DNA from: Chara braunii
Taxonomy: Eukaryota; Streptophyta; Charophyceae; Charales; Characeae
Reading direction: 5' to 3'
NCBI GenBank assembly: GCA_003427395.1
Contig: BFEA01000180.1
Location: 2,146,688-2,193,396, forward strand
DNA length: 46,709 nucleotides
The translations under genes were made by a program, and so were the position numbers. Shown here in pieces: positions 1 through 10,011 of the stretch. Under the pieces are notes generated by a model. The model did no database searches. It was not told where the DNA came from and was given only the letters and a program-made list of their open reading frames with translations. Each line of letters opens with the position of its first letter. The stretch's first letter is position 1.

Positions 1-262
1 AGGGATGGTACTTCCCACCCAAAAACTTTGAAAAGGGGGGTAGGGGTTGTAGTGTTAGGGGGTGCTTCGCCCAAGTTGCCCTCGATACTGGTAGGGTGAT
101 GGTCCTGAGTGCTGGTCACACTGGGGTGTTAGTGGCAGGGTAGGGACGGTGCATCCCACCCAAAAACTTTGAAAAGAAGGTTGGGGGTAGTGTTAGGGGG
201 GTGCTTGTCACTGCTGTCTGGTGACTGCCCTCGATACTGGTAGGGCGATGGTCCTGACACTG
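1..262. repeat. Tandem duplication, about 145-bp period, two diverged copies
   Basis: The block with CCCACCCAAAAACTTTGAAAAG near 15-35 recurs near 156-175, and the block with CCCTCGATACTGGTAGGG near 79 recurs near 227. The two copies differ by substitutions and small indels. No coding potential is seen. Confidence 0.85.
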
Positions 263-612
263 ATGTAGGATAGTAGGGATAGGGGGTGCACTGGGAGCAT
301 TAACGTGGGGAAGGGTAGGGAAGGTGGCCTATCCTGTCAGGACAACCACCGGCTGCCGCTGCCAGCAATCACTGTGGGTCTAGTCCTTGGCCTCAACAAC
401 ACCATGGGCTAAAAACAACAACAACAACAACAACAACAACATGGGCTAAAAAAAAAGAAGAAAAAAAAAAAAGAAAAAAAAAAAAGATGCGCTACAGCCA
501 ACCGGGGGGGAACCGGCCCGGTCGACCGGCCGGTAGGACCGGTCCGGTTCCGGTTGGGGGAGGACCCCCCGGTCCTACTGGGTTTTTAGCACTGATAAGA
601 ACCGCTAACGTC
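263..612. other. Non-genic stretch with a (CAA)n microsatellite and A-rich run
   Basis: A CAA repeat runs at about 413-440, followed by an A/G run to about 485. From 486 the sequence turns abruptly GC-rich, with many CCGG steps. No gene was recognised. Confidence 0.7.
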
Positions 613-751
613 ATATCGCAGGGCCCAGATTGTGGGCCGGTCACCACCCGCGGACGGCCCAGATCGCCGGCCGATGAGAAACTTTTCTCATCAGCCTGCG
701 ATCTGGGCCGTCCGCGGGTGGTGACCGGCCCGCAATCTGGGCCGTGCGATA
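613..751. repeat. Near-perfect palindrome, about 68-bp arms, 2-nt loop
   Basis: The left arm ends in GATGAGAAA (673-681) and the right arm begins TTTCTCATC (684-692), leaving only CT as the loop. Pairing extends outward to about 613 and 751 through GGGCCCAGATTGTGGGCC and its complement, with only a few mismatches. Both arms are GC-rich. It could be a foldback or MITE remnant, or a small-RNA precursor; neither can be chosen from sequence alone. Confidence 0.9.
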
Positions 752-1071
752 CCGGTTCGTACCGGAAGTGGCGCACGGCCGGCCCAAATGGCCCTTCCGC
801 TTTTTGTTTCTTCTGTTTTTTGGTTGTTTTTTCGTTGTTTTTTGGTTGTTTTTTCTTTCCGCCAGCCCGCCAAATCTGGGCCGTTGTTTTTGGGCGGCCA
901 TCCCGCTTGCCCGCCACTTCTGAACGCGCCCCCGTGCCCAGCCCTGAAATCGCCCGCCCACTTTTTCATTGGCGGGCTGTATATGTGCCCTCCATTCGAA
1001 GGCGGGCTTCTCAATCGGACGCTATGCTGCTACGGCATGCGACGGCACGCAACGGCACACGGTGTGCTCAT
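752..1071. other. GC-rich non-genic stretch
   Basis: A T-rich tract with GTTTTTTGGTTG-type repeats (about 805-860) is followed by GC-rich sequence with repeated GCCCGCC motifs. Long open frames exist in several frames on both strands, as expected from composition. None resembles a known protein. Confidence 0.6.
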
Positions 1072-2066
1072 CGTGCTCTCTCTCTCTCTCTCTCTCTCTG
1101 TGTGACTGTGCTCTTTGGTGCTCGGTGCTCATCGTGGATACGTGCTTTTCGTCACGGGCTGATCGTGGATCCGTGCTGATCGTAGATCCATGCTTTTCTT
1201 TGGTGCATGATCACGCGCTCATCGTCGATCCGTGCTTTTGGTGCTTGGTGCTCATCGTGGATCCGTGCTTTTCTTTGGTGCATGATCACGTGCTCATCAT
1301 CGATCCGTGCTTTTCGTGCTCATTGTAGATCCGTGCTTTTCTTTGGTGCATGATCACGTGCTCATCATCGATCCGTGCTTTTCGTGCTCATCGTGGATCC
1401 GTGCTTTTCGTGCTCATCGTGGATCCGTGCTTTTCTCTGGTGCATGATACGTGCTTTTCGTGCTCATCGCGGATCCGCGCTTTTCTGTGGTTCATGATAC
1501 GTGCTTTTTGTGCTCATCGCGGATCCATGCTTTTCCTTGGGGCATGATCACGTGCTCATCATCGATCCGTGCTTTTTGTGCTCATTGTCGATCCGTGCTT
1601 TTCGTGCTCATCGTCGATCTGTGCTTTTCGTGCTCATCGTCGATCCATGCTTTTCGTGCTCATCGGCGATCCGTGCTTGCTCATCGTTGATCCGTGCTTT
1701 TCGTGCTCGGTGCTCATCGTGGATACGTGCTCATGGATCCGTGCTTTTCTTTGGTGCATGATCACGTGCTCATCGTNGATCCGTGCTTTTCGTGCTCATC
1801 GTCCATCCGTGCTTTTGGTGCTCGGTGCTCATCGTGGATTCGTGCTCATTGGGGATCCGTGCTTTTCTTTGGTGCTCGGTGCTCATTGTTGGTCCGTGCT
1901 TTTCGTGCTCATCGTGGATACATGCTTTTCGTGCTCCGTGCTTTTCTTTGGTGCTCGGTGCTCATCGTTGATCCGTGCTTTTCGTGCTCATTGTGGATAC
2001 ATGCTTTTTGTGCTCCGTGCTTTTCTTTGGTGCTCGGTGCTCATCGTTGATCCGTGCTTTTCGTGC
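1072..2066. repeat. Minisatellite of about 26-bp units with longer variant units, about 1 kb
   Basis: A short (CT)n tract (about 1076-1100) leads into many copies of a unit like GTGCTCATCGTSGATCCGTG followed by CTTTTC. Some units are interrupted by a longer variant containing TTTGGTGCATGATCAC. The array ends in another CT tract at about 2066. Frames stay open because of repeat composition, giving Cys/Phe-rich hypothetical peptides, which I do not consider genes. Position 1777 is N. Confidence 0.93.
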
Positions 2067-2524
2067 TCTCTCTCTCTCTCTCTCTCGGGCTGTCCGCTCT
2101 CCTCCCTCCATATATATATATATATATCTGTTTGTGACGATATATATATGAGAGAGAGAGAGGCACCAGAGGCACCATCACCATCCCTCCTGCCTCGGCC
2201 CGTCCTCCATTCCTGCCTCGATCCTCTCTCCTCCCTCCCTCCGCCCCATCGGCCCTCCCTCGCTCCCTTTCTCCTTATTTCCTCCCTCGCCTTCTCCCTC
2301 CTCCCTCCGGTGGCGTTACCTACACTGGCCCTCCGTCCTCCCTCGCTTCGTGCTCTATTATCTGGGGACGATATAGAGAGTGTATTCCGTTTTTCTTAGC
2401 TTTTCCAATTTGCGCTAAGGCTTAGCGCCACTTTCAATGTGAATGAGGGCGAGCGTGTGCTCTCGCACGTGCGGTCGCACACAGCGAAGGGGGTGGATGT
2501 GTGTCGGGGGGGGAGAGAGAGAGG

Positions 2525-2579
<55 letters not shown>

Positions 2580-2909
2580 GACTCAGTGTGGTGTGTGTAG
2601 GGATTGGGGAGGAAGAGAATGAAATATGGAAAGAAATATCGATAGCCTGAAATACCTGGCGCAGGGCAGTTAATCATGAGGCCGCTCCAAAAAGAACAGA
2701 CCGAGGGAGAATGTTGAGGAGGAAGATCTTGGGGAGGCAGAAGATGTGGTGGTGGAAGAGACGGACAAGGACAAAGAAGGTGCGAGGAACGAAGTGTGTT
2801 GGGTGAAATGCGTTTCTCTCTCCTGCTTTTCGTCTCTCCTTCTTGCTCGTGCGTAACAGTGTTGAAATCTTAAAAAAATGGAGCGATCTTGATAACAAAC
2901 GGTGCGTTT
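2067..2909. other. Low-complexity stretch: CT, AT and GA microsatellites
   Basis: It holds a CT tract (about 2067-2085), an AT tract (about 2109-2128), a pyrimidine-rich region rich in CTCCCT (2180-2350) and a (GA)n tract (about 2514-2577). Nothing gene-like is seen. Confidence 0.8.
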
Positions 2910-3895
2910 ACGTCCAAGGATAAGGGAAAGTATTTCTTACGTCGGGCGTTACGACGGAAGGGCGGCCGGTCGAGGGAGGAAGGGGGAGGTAGGGAGTAGG
3001 ACGGAGGGAGGAATGGAAGTAAGAGGTCAGGTGGTGTTCGGGCTGAGGAAGGGAGGGGAGGGAGGAGATCGAGGGAAGGAGGTCAGACAGAGATCAGGCG
3101 AACGAAGGGGGCGAGCGACGGGGAATGAGGCGGCCAGGCGGATGAGGCCAGGGGGAGGTTGAAGAGAAGTTGCAGAGGCGGCCTGTAGGAGGTCATGTGG
3201 AGACCGGGCCAAGGAAGGAAGGGGAGGAAAGAGATTAGGGGAAGGAGGAGGTCAGTGCAAATTGGGCGGAGGAATGAGTAGAACGGAGGAGATAGAGGGG
3301 AGGTCAGGCGGAGAAAGGAAAGGGAGTCAGGTGGCCAGGCGAGGAAGGGCAGAGGGAGGTTTAAGACAAGGTCCAGAGGAGGCCGGGAGAAAAGGGAGGC
3401 GGAAGGGGTAGGGCGAAGGGAGGACAGAAAGCAGAACGTAGTTCAGAGGTCTAAAGGCGTATGGAGGAAGGGAAGAGGCAAGGGGGAGACAAGCATGGGA
3501 AAAAGCGTGAAGAAGAAGAGGAGGAAGTGGAAGGAGGCCAGGAGGAAGGGCAAAGACGGCAGGGTGAAGTCGGGCGGAGGGAGGGCAGATGTTGGGTGGG
3601 GTACGGAGGTCAGGTAAAGGTGGGAGAGAGAGAGAGAGAGAGAGAAATGGATTCATGAGAGACGGAGAATGAAGAGGGGCGCGTGAGAATTGGGGAAAGG
3701 AGGGGAGAGAAGGGCAGCAGAAGTCACAGTAGGACGAGGGGAGGAAAGAATTTGACGAGGTGCAGAGCGATAGCGCGGGTGGAGTTTGAGGAAGAGGAGG
3801 GGGCGCATGGCACAACGTCGTGGGAGGGAAGGGACAGTCATGGGGCAAGGAGGGTACAGTGACAAAGGGGAAGAGTGGGAGGGATAGTGGTACAT
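2910..3895. repeat. About 1 kb polypurine, strand-asymmetric tract
   Basis: The plus strand is overwhelmingly G and A (GGAGG, GAGGAAGG and similar) for nearly 1 kb without a simple period, including a short pure GA run at about 3626-3647. Such homopurine stretches can form intramolecular triplexes. ORFs on either strand are compositional. Confidence 0.85.
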
Positions 3896-3930
3896 GTCAT
3901 GGATGGGGGAAACATGGGGGGAGGGGGAAG

Positions 3931-4127
3931 GGCTAAGGTGGAGTTTGGAAGGCCCAAAATCGCGCCGCGTTGCAGCGCCACGAGGAGCGATTTTTTCTGT
4001 GTTTCTTTTTGTTCCCCTTATGTGTGGGGCTCAGGTGGAGTTTGGAAGGCCCAAAATCGCGCCGCGTTGCAGCTCCACGAGGAGCGATTTTTTCTGTATT
4101 TCTTTTTGTTCCCCTTATGTGTGCTTT

Positions 4128-4195
<68 letters not shown>

Positions 4196-4559
4196 GGGGC
4201 AAGGGAGGAGGGTTAGAGGAAGTCGGCCTCTTGCGTCTTTCTTTGCGTGTGAGAGAGTGATAGGGACAGGGAAGGGAGGACGGTTAGTCAGCAGTGGTAG
4301 AGAGAGAGAGAGAGAGATGGGGGAGTCGATGAGGATTAGGAGGAAGTCGGTGGCTGGGGGGGAGGTTGAAGGTTCATCACGCTTTTTTGTCCTTTTCTGT
4401 TCTTTTTTTTTCATACGTGTGTGAGAGAAAGATGATTTTTTCTGTATTTCTTTTTGTTCCCCTTATGTGTGGGGCTAAGGTGGAGTTTGGAAGGCCCCAA
4501 ATCACGCTGCGTTGCAGCGCCACGAGGAGCAATTTTTTCTGTATTTCTTTTTGTTCCCC

Positions 4560-4566
<7 letters not shown>
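3931..4566. repeat. 97-bp repeat, three near-complete copies and one partial
   Basis: Copies start at 3931, 4028 and 4473 with GGCTMAGGTGGAGTTTGGAA and run through TTTCTTTTTGTTCCCCTTRTG. A partial copy with only the 3' part lies at about 4431-4472. Between copies 2 and 4 are (GT)n(GA)n tracts (about 4131-4193). Confidence 0.9.
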
Positions 4567-4602
<36 letters not shown>

Positions 4603-4870
4603 TGAGAGAGAGAGACGGAGCAAGGGAGGAGGGTTAGAGGAAGTCGGCCTNTTGCGTCTTTCTTTGCGTGTGAGAGAGTGATAGGGACAGGGAAGGGAGG
4701 ACGGTTACGGGAAAGTCAGCAGTGGGACGAGAGAGAGAGAGAGAGAGAGAGATGGGGGAGATGGGGGAGTCGATGAGGATTAGGAGGAAGTCGGTGACTG
4801 GGGGGGAGGTTGAAGGTTCATCACGCTTTTTTGTCCTTTTCTGTTCTCCTTTTTTTTTCGTACGTGTGTG
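4194..4870. repeat. Duplicated segment of about 245 bp, period about 420 bp
   Basis: The block beginning GCAAGGGAGGAGGGTTAGAG near 4198 and ending near 4440 recurs at about 4618-4870. Together with the 97-bp repeats this makes a higher-order unit. A GT tract (about 4562-4600) lies between the copies. Position 4651 is N. Confidence 0.85.
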
Positions 4871-4933
4871 AGAGAAAAATGGATGGGGGAAGGGAGAGGT
4901 GGAGTAAAGGGTTCCAAGTTCGAAGTCAAGGAG

Positions 4934-4937
<4 letters not shown>

Positions 4938-4994
<57 letters not shown>

Positions 4995-5089
4995 GGGGTG
5001 GGACTGTGCCAAGCTGTCCATTATGTGACTGAGAGAGAGAGAGAGAGAGAAGGGGGGTGGGACTGTGCCAAGCTGTCCATTATGTGACT
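4938..5089. repeat. (GA)n tract followed by a 40-bp duplication
   Basis: A pure GA run (about 4938-4990) is followed by a 40-bp block (4991-5030). After 20 bases of GA the block repeats exactly at 5050-5089. The flanking GA tracts suggest slippage or unequal exchange. Confidence 0.92.
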
Positions 5090-5734
5090 CTGACACGTGC
5101 TACGTTTCTTTTTGCCTTCCTGGAAATGTTCCAAGATGCACGCCAGGCATTATGGCTCCCCTGTCAACGCTACTCCCGACAAGTTCCCCACACGAAGAGC
5201 AACTGCCAAGCAGATTGAATGCTGCTGATTGTTTCATCATTCATAAAATGCAAAACCCCTGCTTTTCACATCAGTGGCACTCCTATTGTTGTTGGAGGCG
5301 CCTTCCAACAACTTCCCCGGGCCAATCATCAACATCATCCGACCCCACCAACTCAACAACAAGCGCATGTCATTGCCTGGGGAAGAGGGATACGTGCAAG
5401 ATCGATTGAACGCAAACCTGAGAGAACTCACCCACACGCGCATGCACTTGCGCACATAGAGTCAAGACTCGGCAAGTAAGCACGAGGCATACATGCAAGA
5501 TCGCTTTATAACAAACATATTCAGAGAACATAGAAAACAAAAGTCTGAATCGGAATCTTTAGCAAAAACGTCAACGGGACTACGGACAGGATTTTCTCAT
5601 AAAAGTTCACAGTTCTTGCACAGCACCAAAGAAAAACGATGCTGCAAAGGCAGCAGCTTCCCAAACAAAACACTCGCAGATAAGAAACAAAAAAAGTTCG
5701 GTGGTATCCCCTCCTATTTCTTGCACGCGGATTT
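5090..5734. other. Stretch with no recognisable gene
   Basis: Mixed-composition sequence with short open frames on both strands. No family was recognised and no strong pair of splice signals was seen. Confidence 0.5.
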
Positions 5735-5890
5735 CTCTTTTTTTTCTTTTTTTTTCTTTTTTTTATGGCCCATGTGCAAGGCCTCTATCCTGGTGGTGGT
5801 AAGAGAACCACCGGGATTGAGGCTTTGCCTGGCGGGCCGCTCCATCTATTGGTGGGGAGCATCACCTGCTGGAAACTGGGTCCAGCGTCC
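5735..5890 (-). mobile_element. SINE-like element, copy C (minus strand), A-rich tail
   Basis: On the minus strand it begins with a hairpin head like GCTGGACCCAGTTTCCAGC, followed by AGGTGATGCTCCCCACCAAT and AGATGGAGC. It ends in an A-rich tail, seen as the T/C-rich tract at 5735-5765 on the plus strand. The same order of blocks is found near 17.2, 19.5 and 45.4 kb. A second copy of the head lies at about 5938-5965 with no body. Confidence 0.72.
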
Positions 5891-5965
5891 CTTGAATACA
5901 TCAATGTAATACAGTACATCATTGAAAGTGGCGCCATTGTGCTGGAAACCGGGTCCAGCATCCCA

Positions 5966-6465
5966 TATCCAATCCACACTTCCAATCCTAACCTGCAGCA
6001 AGGCCGGGTAGTGGGGGGGGGGAGTCACTGGGGGGCACCAGTGAAGTCTCCCTCCATCCCCCGGCCCCTGCCATCCACCAACTATCCTCAGGGCGCCTGA
6101 ACAGCAAAAATCAGCTGTGAAGCAGTGAAACCAGAGCAGAAGGAACAGAAAAAGAAACAGAGCAGAACCAGAAAAAACAGCAGCGATCTGCCTGGTCTGC
6201 TACAAGTATAATATACAGCAAAAATGAGCAGTACAGACAGAAACAGCAGCGATCTGCTAGGTCTATATGCTCTCAGGGCCTTCTTTTTGTTTTTGTGAAA
6301 GAAGCGGTATATGATAGGGCAGTTCCTTATGCTTTTTCTTTCTTTTGTGCTTTTTAGTTTTCTGTTTTTGCGGGCGAAGCTGCAACAGGTCATCTAGTGT
6401 ATGTGAATTCGGGTATTCTGTTGATGGTGTCCGTCTGAGGTGCAAGAAGTGGTTCTAGACAGTCG
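5966..6465. other. Non-genic stretch with a short repeated motif
   Basis: The motif AACAGCAGCGATCTGC occurs at about 6177 and 6243 within A-rich sequence. No gene was recognised. Confidence 0.5.
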
Positions 6466-6662
6466 TAGTGACAACCTCGTTTTTTCCCCCCCTTTTTTAT
6501 TCCCTTCCCTGATTGAAATAGAGACCTTACTGTTTGTCCATTCTGGAGAGCCTCAGTCCGGTTTAGTGACAACCTCGTTTTTTTCCCCCCTTTTTTATTC
6601 CCTTCCCTGGTTGAAATAGAGACCTTACTGTTTGTCCATTCTGGAGAGCGTCAGTCCGGTTT
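6466..6662. repeat. Perfect-like tandem duplication, about 97 bp, two copies
   Basis: The unit starting TAGTGACAACCTCGTTTTTT and ending with a GTCCGGTTTA-type end occurs back to back, with very few differences. This implies a recent duplication or an assembly duplication. Confidence 0.93.
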
Positions 6663-6919
6663 AACCCACACTATTTTCTTCTGTTTGGCTGGAAGAACCT
6701 GACCATCATGGATTGGTCCCGTGGAGGAGGATAGACTGTTGTATACCCTTTGCCTTTCTAGTGTTCCTTGCAACGACCACCTGGTTTCACTCGGTTGATT
6801 TTGCGAATTGTGCTGTTTTATCCCAACTTGCATTGAGATGTGATGTCTGTCGTGTGCTGCAAAATATAGACGTTGACCCCTCGTCTCACCACTCTTTTCG
6901 TCCATGCTTGTTGGTGCAG

Positions 6920-6984
6920 TGGTGAGCCGTTCCGGAAGTTCATCATGGGACTGGTACCACACCTCCTTTACCTCAACCAAGAAC
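6920..6984 (+). CDS. Probable exon of an unidentified host gene (exon A)
   Basis: The acceptor is GTTGGTGCAG and the donor is the strong plant-type GTAAGT at 6985. The frame reads GEPFRKFIMGLVPHL and then LYLNQE, ending after the first base of a codon. The pattern FRK..M.LVP.L.YL resembles the end cap of a leucine-rich repeat domain (YR..V..LP.L..LD), but this is weak. It joins in frame to the next exon (7109-7166), which is the main support. The upstream exon was not identified. Confidence 0.5.
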
Positions 6985-7108
6985 GTAAGTAGATTTTCTG
7001 TCACTCAACTAGTGGATGCCATTACCGTTTCTCCTTTAACAAAAAAGTAGTGACTGGTCTCTCTGTTTTGCGGACGCTGTTCTTCAGGCCTGTGAAACAA
7101 TTTGCAGG

Positions 7109-7166
7109 TGTGCAATTGATGCTCCTATTGAAGGAGGGCAGCAAAGTGGTGATCACAACCACAATG
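7109..7166 (+). CDS. Probable exon of an unidentified host gene (exon B)
   Basis: The acceptor is CAATTTGCAG. The single base left over from exon A plus GT completes an Arg codon, and the frame continues VQLMLLLKEGSKVVITTT to a GTGAGG donor at 7167. Across the join the peptide reads LNQE-R-VQLML, amphipathic and free of stops. A nearer acceptor (TTCTTCAG at 7088) would give a stop at once, so the second AG is favoured. The exon ends in phase 2. The next mapped exon (9245) needs a phase-1 partner, so at least one exon is missing between them or the model is wrong. Family unknown. Confidence 0.45.
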
Positions 7167-7217
7167 TGAGGGGCCTTCCGTTGCTGGACTTCTGTCAAAC
7201 TAGGACAAGCTTCTAGT

Positions 7218-7555
7218 AGTCAATTATCTTGGTCCTGATCTTCCATGTACAGTTTGAACTTCTGTCGGACTTCCTGTGCGTTTTGAGAGCAACAATAACA
7301 AGCTTGTAGAACTGGACGACTCGGTCCTGGTGAGCACAGAAGCATGCATTACGAGTCATTGATCAGGAGCACTGTGAATTGGAATGGCTATTTGAGTTCA
7401 CAAATTAACGTTGAGTGTAAGAAGTCTCAACTCTGAAGCAAAGCAACACCAAAACAGACTTGTATTAGTCAATAACCTTGGTCCTGATCTTCCATGTGCA
7501 GTTGAACTTCCTTTGGATTTCATTTGCATTTTGTGAGCAAACAAGCAACACCAGA
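7218..7555. repeat. Diverged duplication of about 90 bp, period about 250 bp
   Basis: AGTCAATTATCTTGGTCCTG with the following CTTCCATG, CAGTTTGAACTT and GAGCAA blocks (7218-7305) recurs at about 7468-7555. It lies in the presumed intron. Confidence 0.8.
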
Positions 7556-7703
7556 ACGAGCTTTTGGGTACTTGACGACTACCATCTTCCCCCGAACATA
7601 ATGCATATGCGTTGTAACCAAATACAACAAAGGGGTTGCTTTCTATTCGAATACAACACGTGCGTTCTATTCAAGCAGTTTGTATGTCCGAATACAACAC
7701 ATA

Positions 7704-8120
7704 GGGTCTGGCTCCACTATATATACTCTCGAAATTTTGAGAGTAAGGCCTCGCTCCACTCACTCTAGATAGGTGCTCTCGAAAACGCCCTTCGAGAGCT
7801 GTCAGAAAGCACTATCGAAGGGCACTCTCGAAGTGTCTAGAGTGCCCAGCCTGTGACGACATGCTTTTCCAGTGTCCTCCCTCGTAACCCCGCTCCGACC
7901 GTTTTTTATCGTGAGTGCGCCTCGTGTCTCGACCATCAGAACAGGGCGGCGCTGTCTTTTAGTGCAGTCAGAGAGCTCATCTCATTCCGCCACTGCATCT
8001 CGAGCAAACCCGTCTAGAGTAAGTGGAGCCAAGACTTTTTTTTCGAGAGTTTCGCACGTCTGACAGCTCTAGAAGGACTCACGAAACTTTTTGCGAGTCG
8101 AGAGTAGTGGAGCGAGACCC
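7704..8120. mobile_element. Foldback / MITE-like element, 417 bp, nested inverted repeats
   Basis: The left terminus reads GGGTCTGGCTCCACTA and the inverted right terminus reads GGGTCTCGCTCCACTA. Both are followed by a CTCTCGA block, offset by a 6-bp indel. The element is flanked by ATA on both sides, a possible 3-bp target duplication. Inside, a second pair of the same terminal motif (about 7746-7770 and 8012-8036) and a ~35-bp hairpin (7761-7799 with 7812-7843) make a nested foldback. There is no coding capacity. Superfamily is uncertain; a 3-bp A/T duplication would fit PIF/Harbinger-type MITEs, but this is inference. Confidence 0.7.
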
Positions 8121-9244
8121 ATATGCGTTCTATTGGAATCATGGATTCGTTTCGAAAACTCAAATACAAGGCATGTGTGTTATGTTCAGGGGGGAAGACG
8201 GTAGGTCACGGTGAACACAGAAGCATGCGGTATGAAGCAATCCCCCTGTGCAGCCAAGGGCATACCCACGGAACAATTTTCCTGTGTGTATCTGAATCTT
8301 TATGTCCAGAGTGAGGGCCTACTCATGCGAACACTTTCCCAAATGTAGATGACTGCAATTACGGTGAGACCTGGATGAATCCAAGTGCAATCACATCAAG
8401 AGCTTAGTTGAAACAAGTCCTAGTGTGCGTATACCCTGAGGTGGAAAGTGCATGCATTCCCTAACTTTCGACCATCAGCACTACACAGTGGTTCGACGCA
8501 ATGTCATGGGCTTGGGGTTGTCACCTCCACATGTGGTCGGTCCATGGAAGGCGATGTGATCTCCTCCCCCCCCCCCCATCTATTCCCCTTTTCTCCTTTC
8601 CTCCCATCTCTTTCCTGGCATTCAGCTACATTTGTGCAGAGGGCTCGGTGTCAGTTGTCACCATCACATATTGTTACTCTTCTTCGGAAGTTCTTCCCCT
8701 CTTTTGCTGCCTCCCTGCCACTGGCGTGGAGCACAGCTAGCACGGGTGTGTGAGGCGGGAGCTATTGGAGGTGGTGAAGGTGACGGAGGAGGACAATCAC
8801 ATGAGAAACGAAAGGACGTTGAGGAGAGTGGAAGGAGGGGGCTGATGGATGCAGAGGGGAATGAAGGGGGACTGGGGATAAGGTTTGGGGTTGGGAGGAC
8901 AAGATGGACAGGAGAGAGAGGGGGTATGCCACATGCCTTGTCTGTCGCTCCTGCACGGAAGAATAGGAGAGCGGGGCTTGGTAGGTGAGTGTTACTTTTC
9001 ATCATTTTGCCGTGATTTGCATCTATTGGTGTGTCAATTAATGCTTGGTTAGGTTCGAGGAGGTTACATTGCTAAGGGGAATCTTGAAAACTCTTTGCCC
9101 ATGCGTCGAGCGAAAGTTTCTGTCCCAACTACGGGGGAGGAGATGCTGCTCTGTTTTGAACATCTTGTGATGAATGGTGCTCTTCCCATCGATGACACAA
9201 TGCTTACTAATTGGGGGGTTCATTGTGTTTTGTTTCATTGGCAG
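8121..9244 (+). other. Presumed intron or intergenic stretch with a canonical 3' intron end
   Basis: It contains a C-run (about 8568-8579) and a purine-rich segment (about 8760-8985). The end has a TACTAAT branch-point match (9205-9211), a T-rich tract and TTGGCAG just before 9245, a good plant-type acceptor. An exon between 7166 and 9245 is expected from phase but I could not place it. Confidence 0.5.
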
Positions 9245-10011
9245 TTATCAAACCTATCCCAGGGCGTGATGGGCTTAATGAGAGCTTGGCAAAGACTGTG
9301 CTTGGGCCAACTGGGTACAATACGCAGCGAGCGAGTAGGCCTCGAAAGTATCATCGTTCCTCCCAAACAGGGCACTCAAAAGTCCACTCTAGCAGCAGTG
9401 GGCACCAGTCACGAAGTGCATCCCAGAGTGGAGGGCAAGACAACAATGCACGGCGTCACAAGTCGTCCACAACGAAGGCAAGCAAGCAGAGCCAAGGAAG
9501 CAGTGCAAAGCACCTGCACAATGGCTCCCTCGCCCGACATGCTGTTGGTTTAATCCACCCTCATGACCAGCAGCAATATCAGGATGGACACTATTATGGC
9601 CAGCAGGCGGATGAAGTGGAGCGTGCAGAGAGCATGCCTGTAAAGGCTGTGAACATTGCGAATGAGGGTCTCCATATAGCTCGGCCTATCAAGCATGTGA
9701 AGAGTGAGAGTGCTTTGGCTAGTGCGACTGGAAATTATCCTCCAGATAGCTTCTCTCAGGATGGGGAAGCTTGCGGCTTTGAGTTTTCGACTGAGCACAG
9801 ACCGTCTGAGGTGTGCATGGACGATGTTCACACGATGTGGGGGAATCACCTGTATGCAGTTGGTTCTTTTAGCCATTGGAATCGTCAAGGAAGAGCAGAA
9901 ATGCCTGATGTCGAAGGTGAGGTTGCAAACCATGCTGCGTTTCCAACAATGCAGGTGCGAGTTCCCTGTACTGTCGGGCTGGGGCCGGTGGGCAGTGTGA
10001 TGGCTTCCTAA
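9245..10011 (+). CDS. Probable large or terminal exon of an unidentified host gene
   Basis: After a good acceptor the frame is open for about 255 codons to a TAA at 10009-10011, starting IKPIPGRDGLNESLAKTVLG. The protein is Ser/His/Gln/Arg-rich in the first half (SRPRKYHRSSQTGHSK and similar), then of mixed composition with acidic patches. It looks like a disordered C-terminal region, and I recognise no domain. A possible internal donor CAG/GTGCGA near 9953 would give a shorter exon. The opposite frame is also open for 127 codons, so coding is likely but not certain. It could belong to the gene with exons at 6.9-7.2 kb (same strand). Confidence 0.5.

Noticed and set aside
1569-2399. 276-codon open frame with Cys/Phe-rich repeats
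   Set aside because: Entirely explained by the minisatellite; neighbouring frames are open as well and no start context or domain is present.
3327-3848. 173-codon Pro/Ser/Leu-rich minus-strand frame
   Set aside because: Compositional consequence of the polypurine tract on the plus strand.
7218-7555. Possible CRISPR-like spaced repeats
   Set aside because: Only two diverged copies with no regular spacers; the sequence is eukaryotic.
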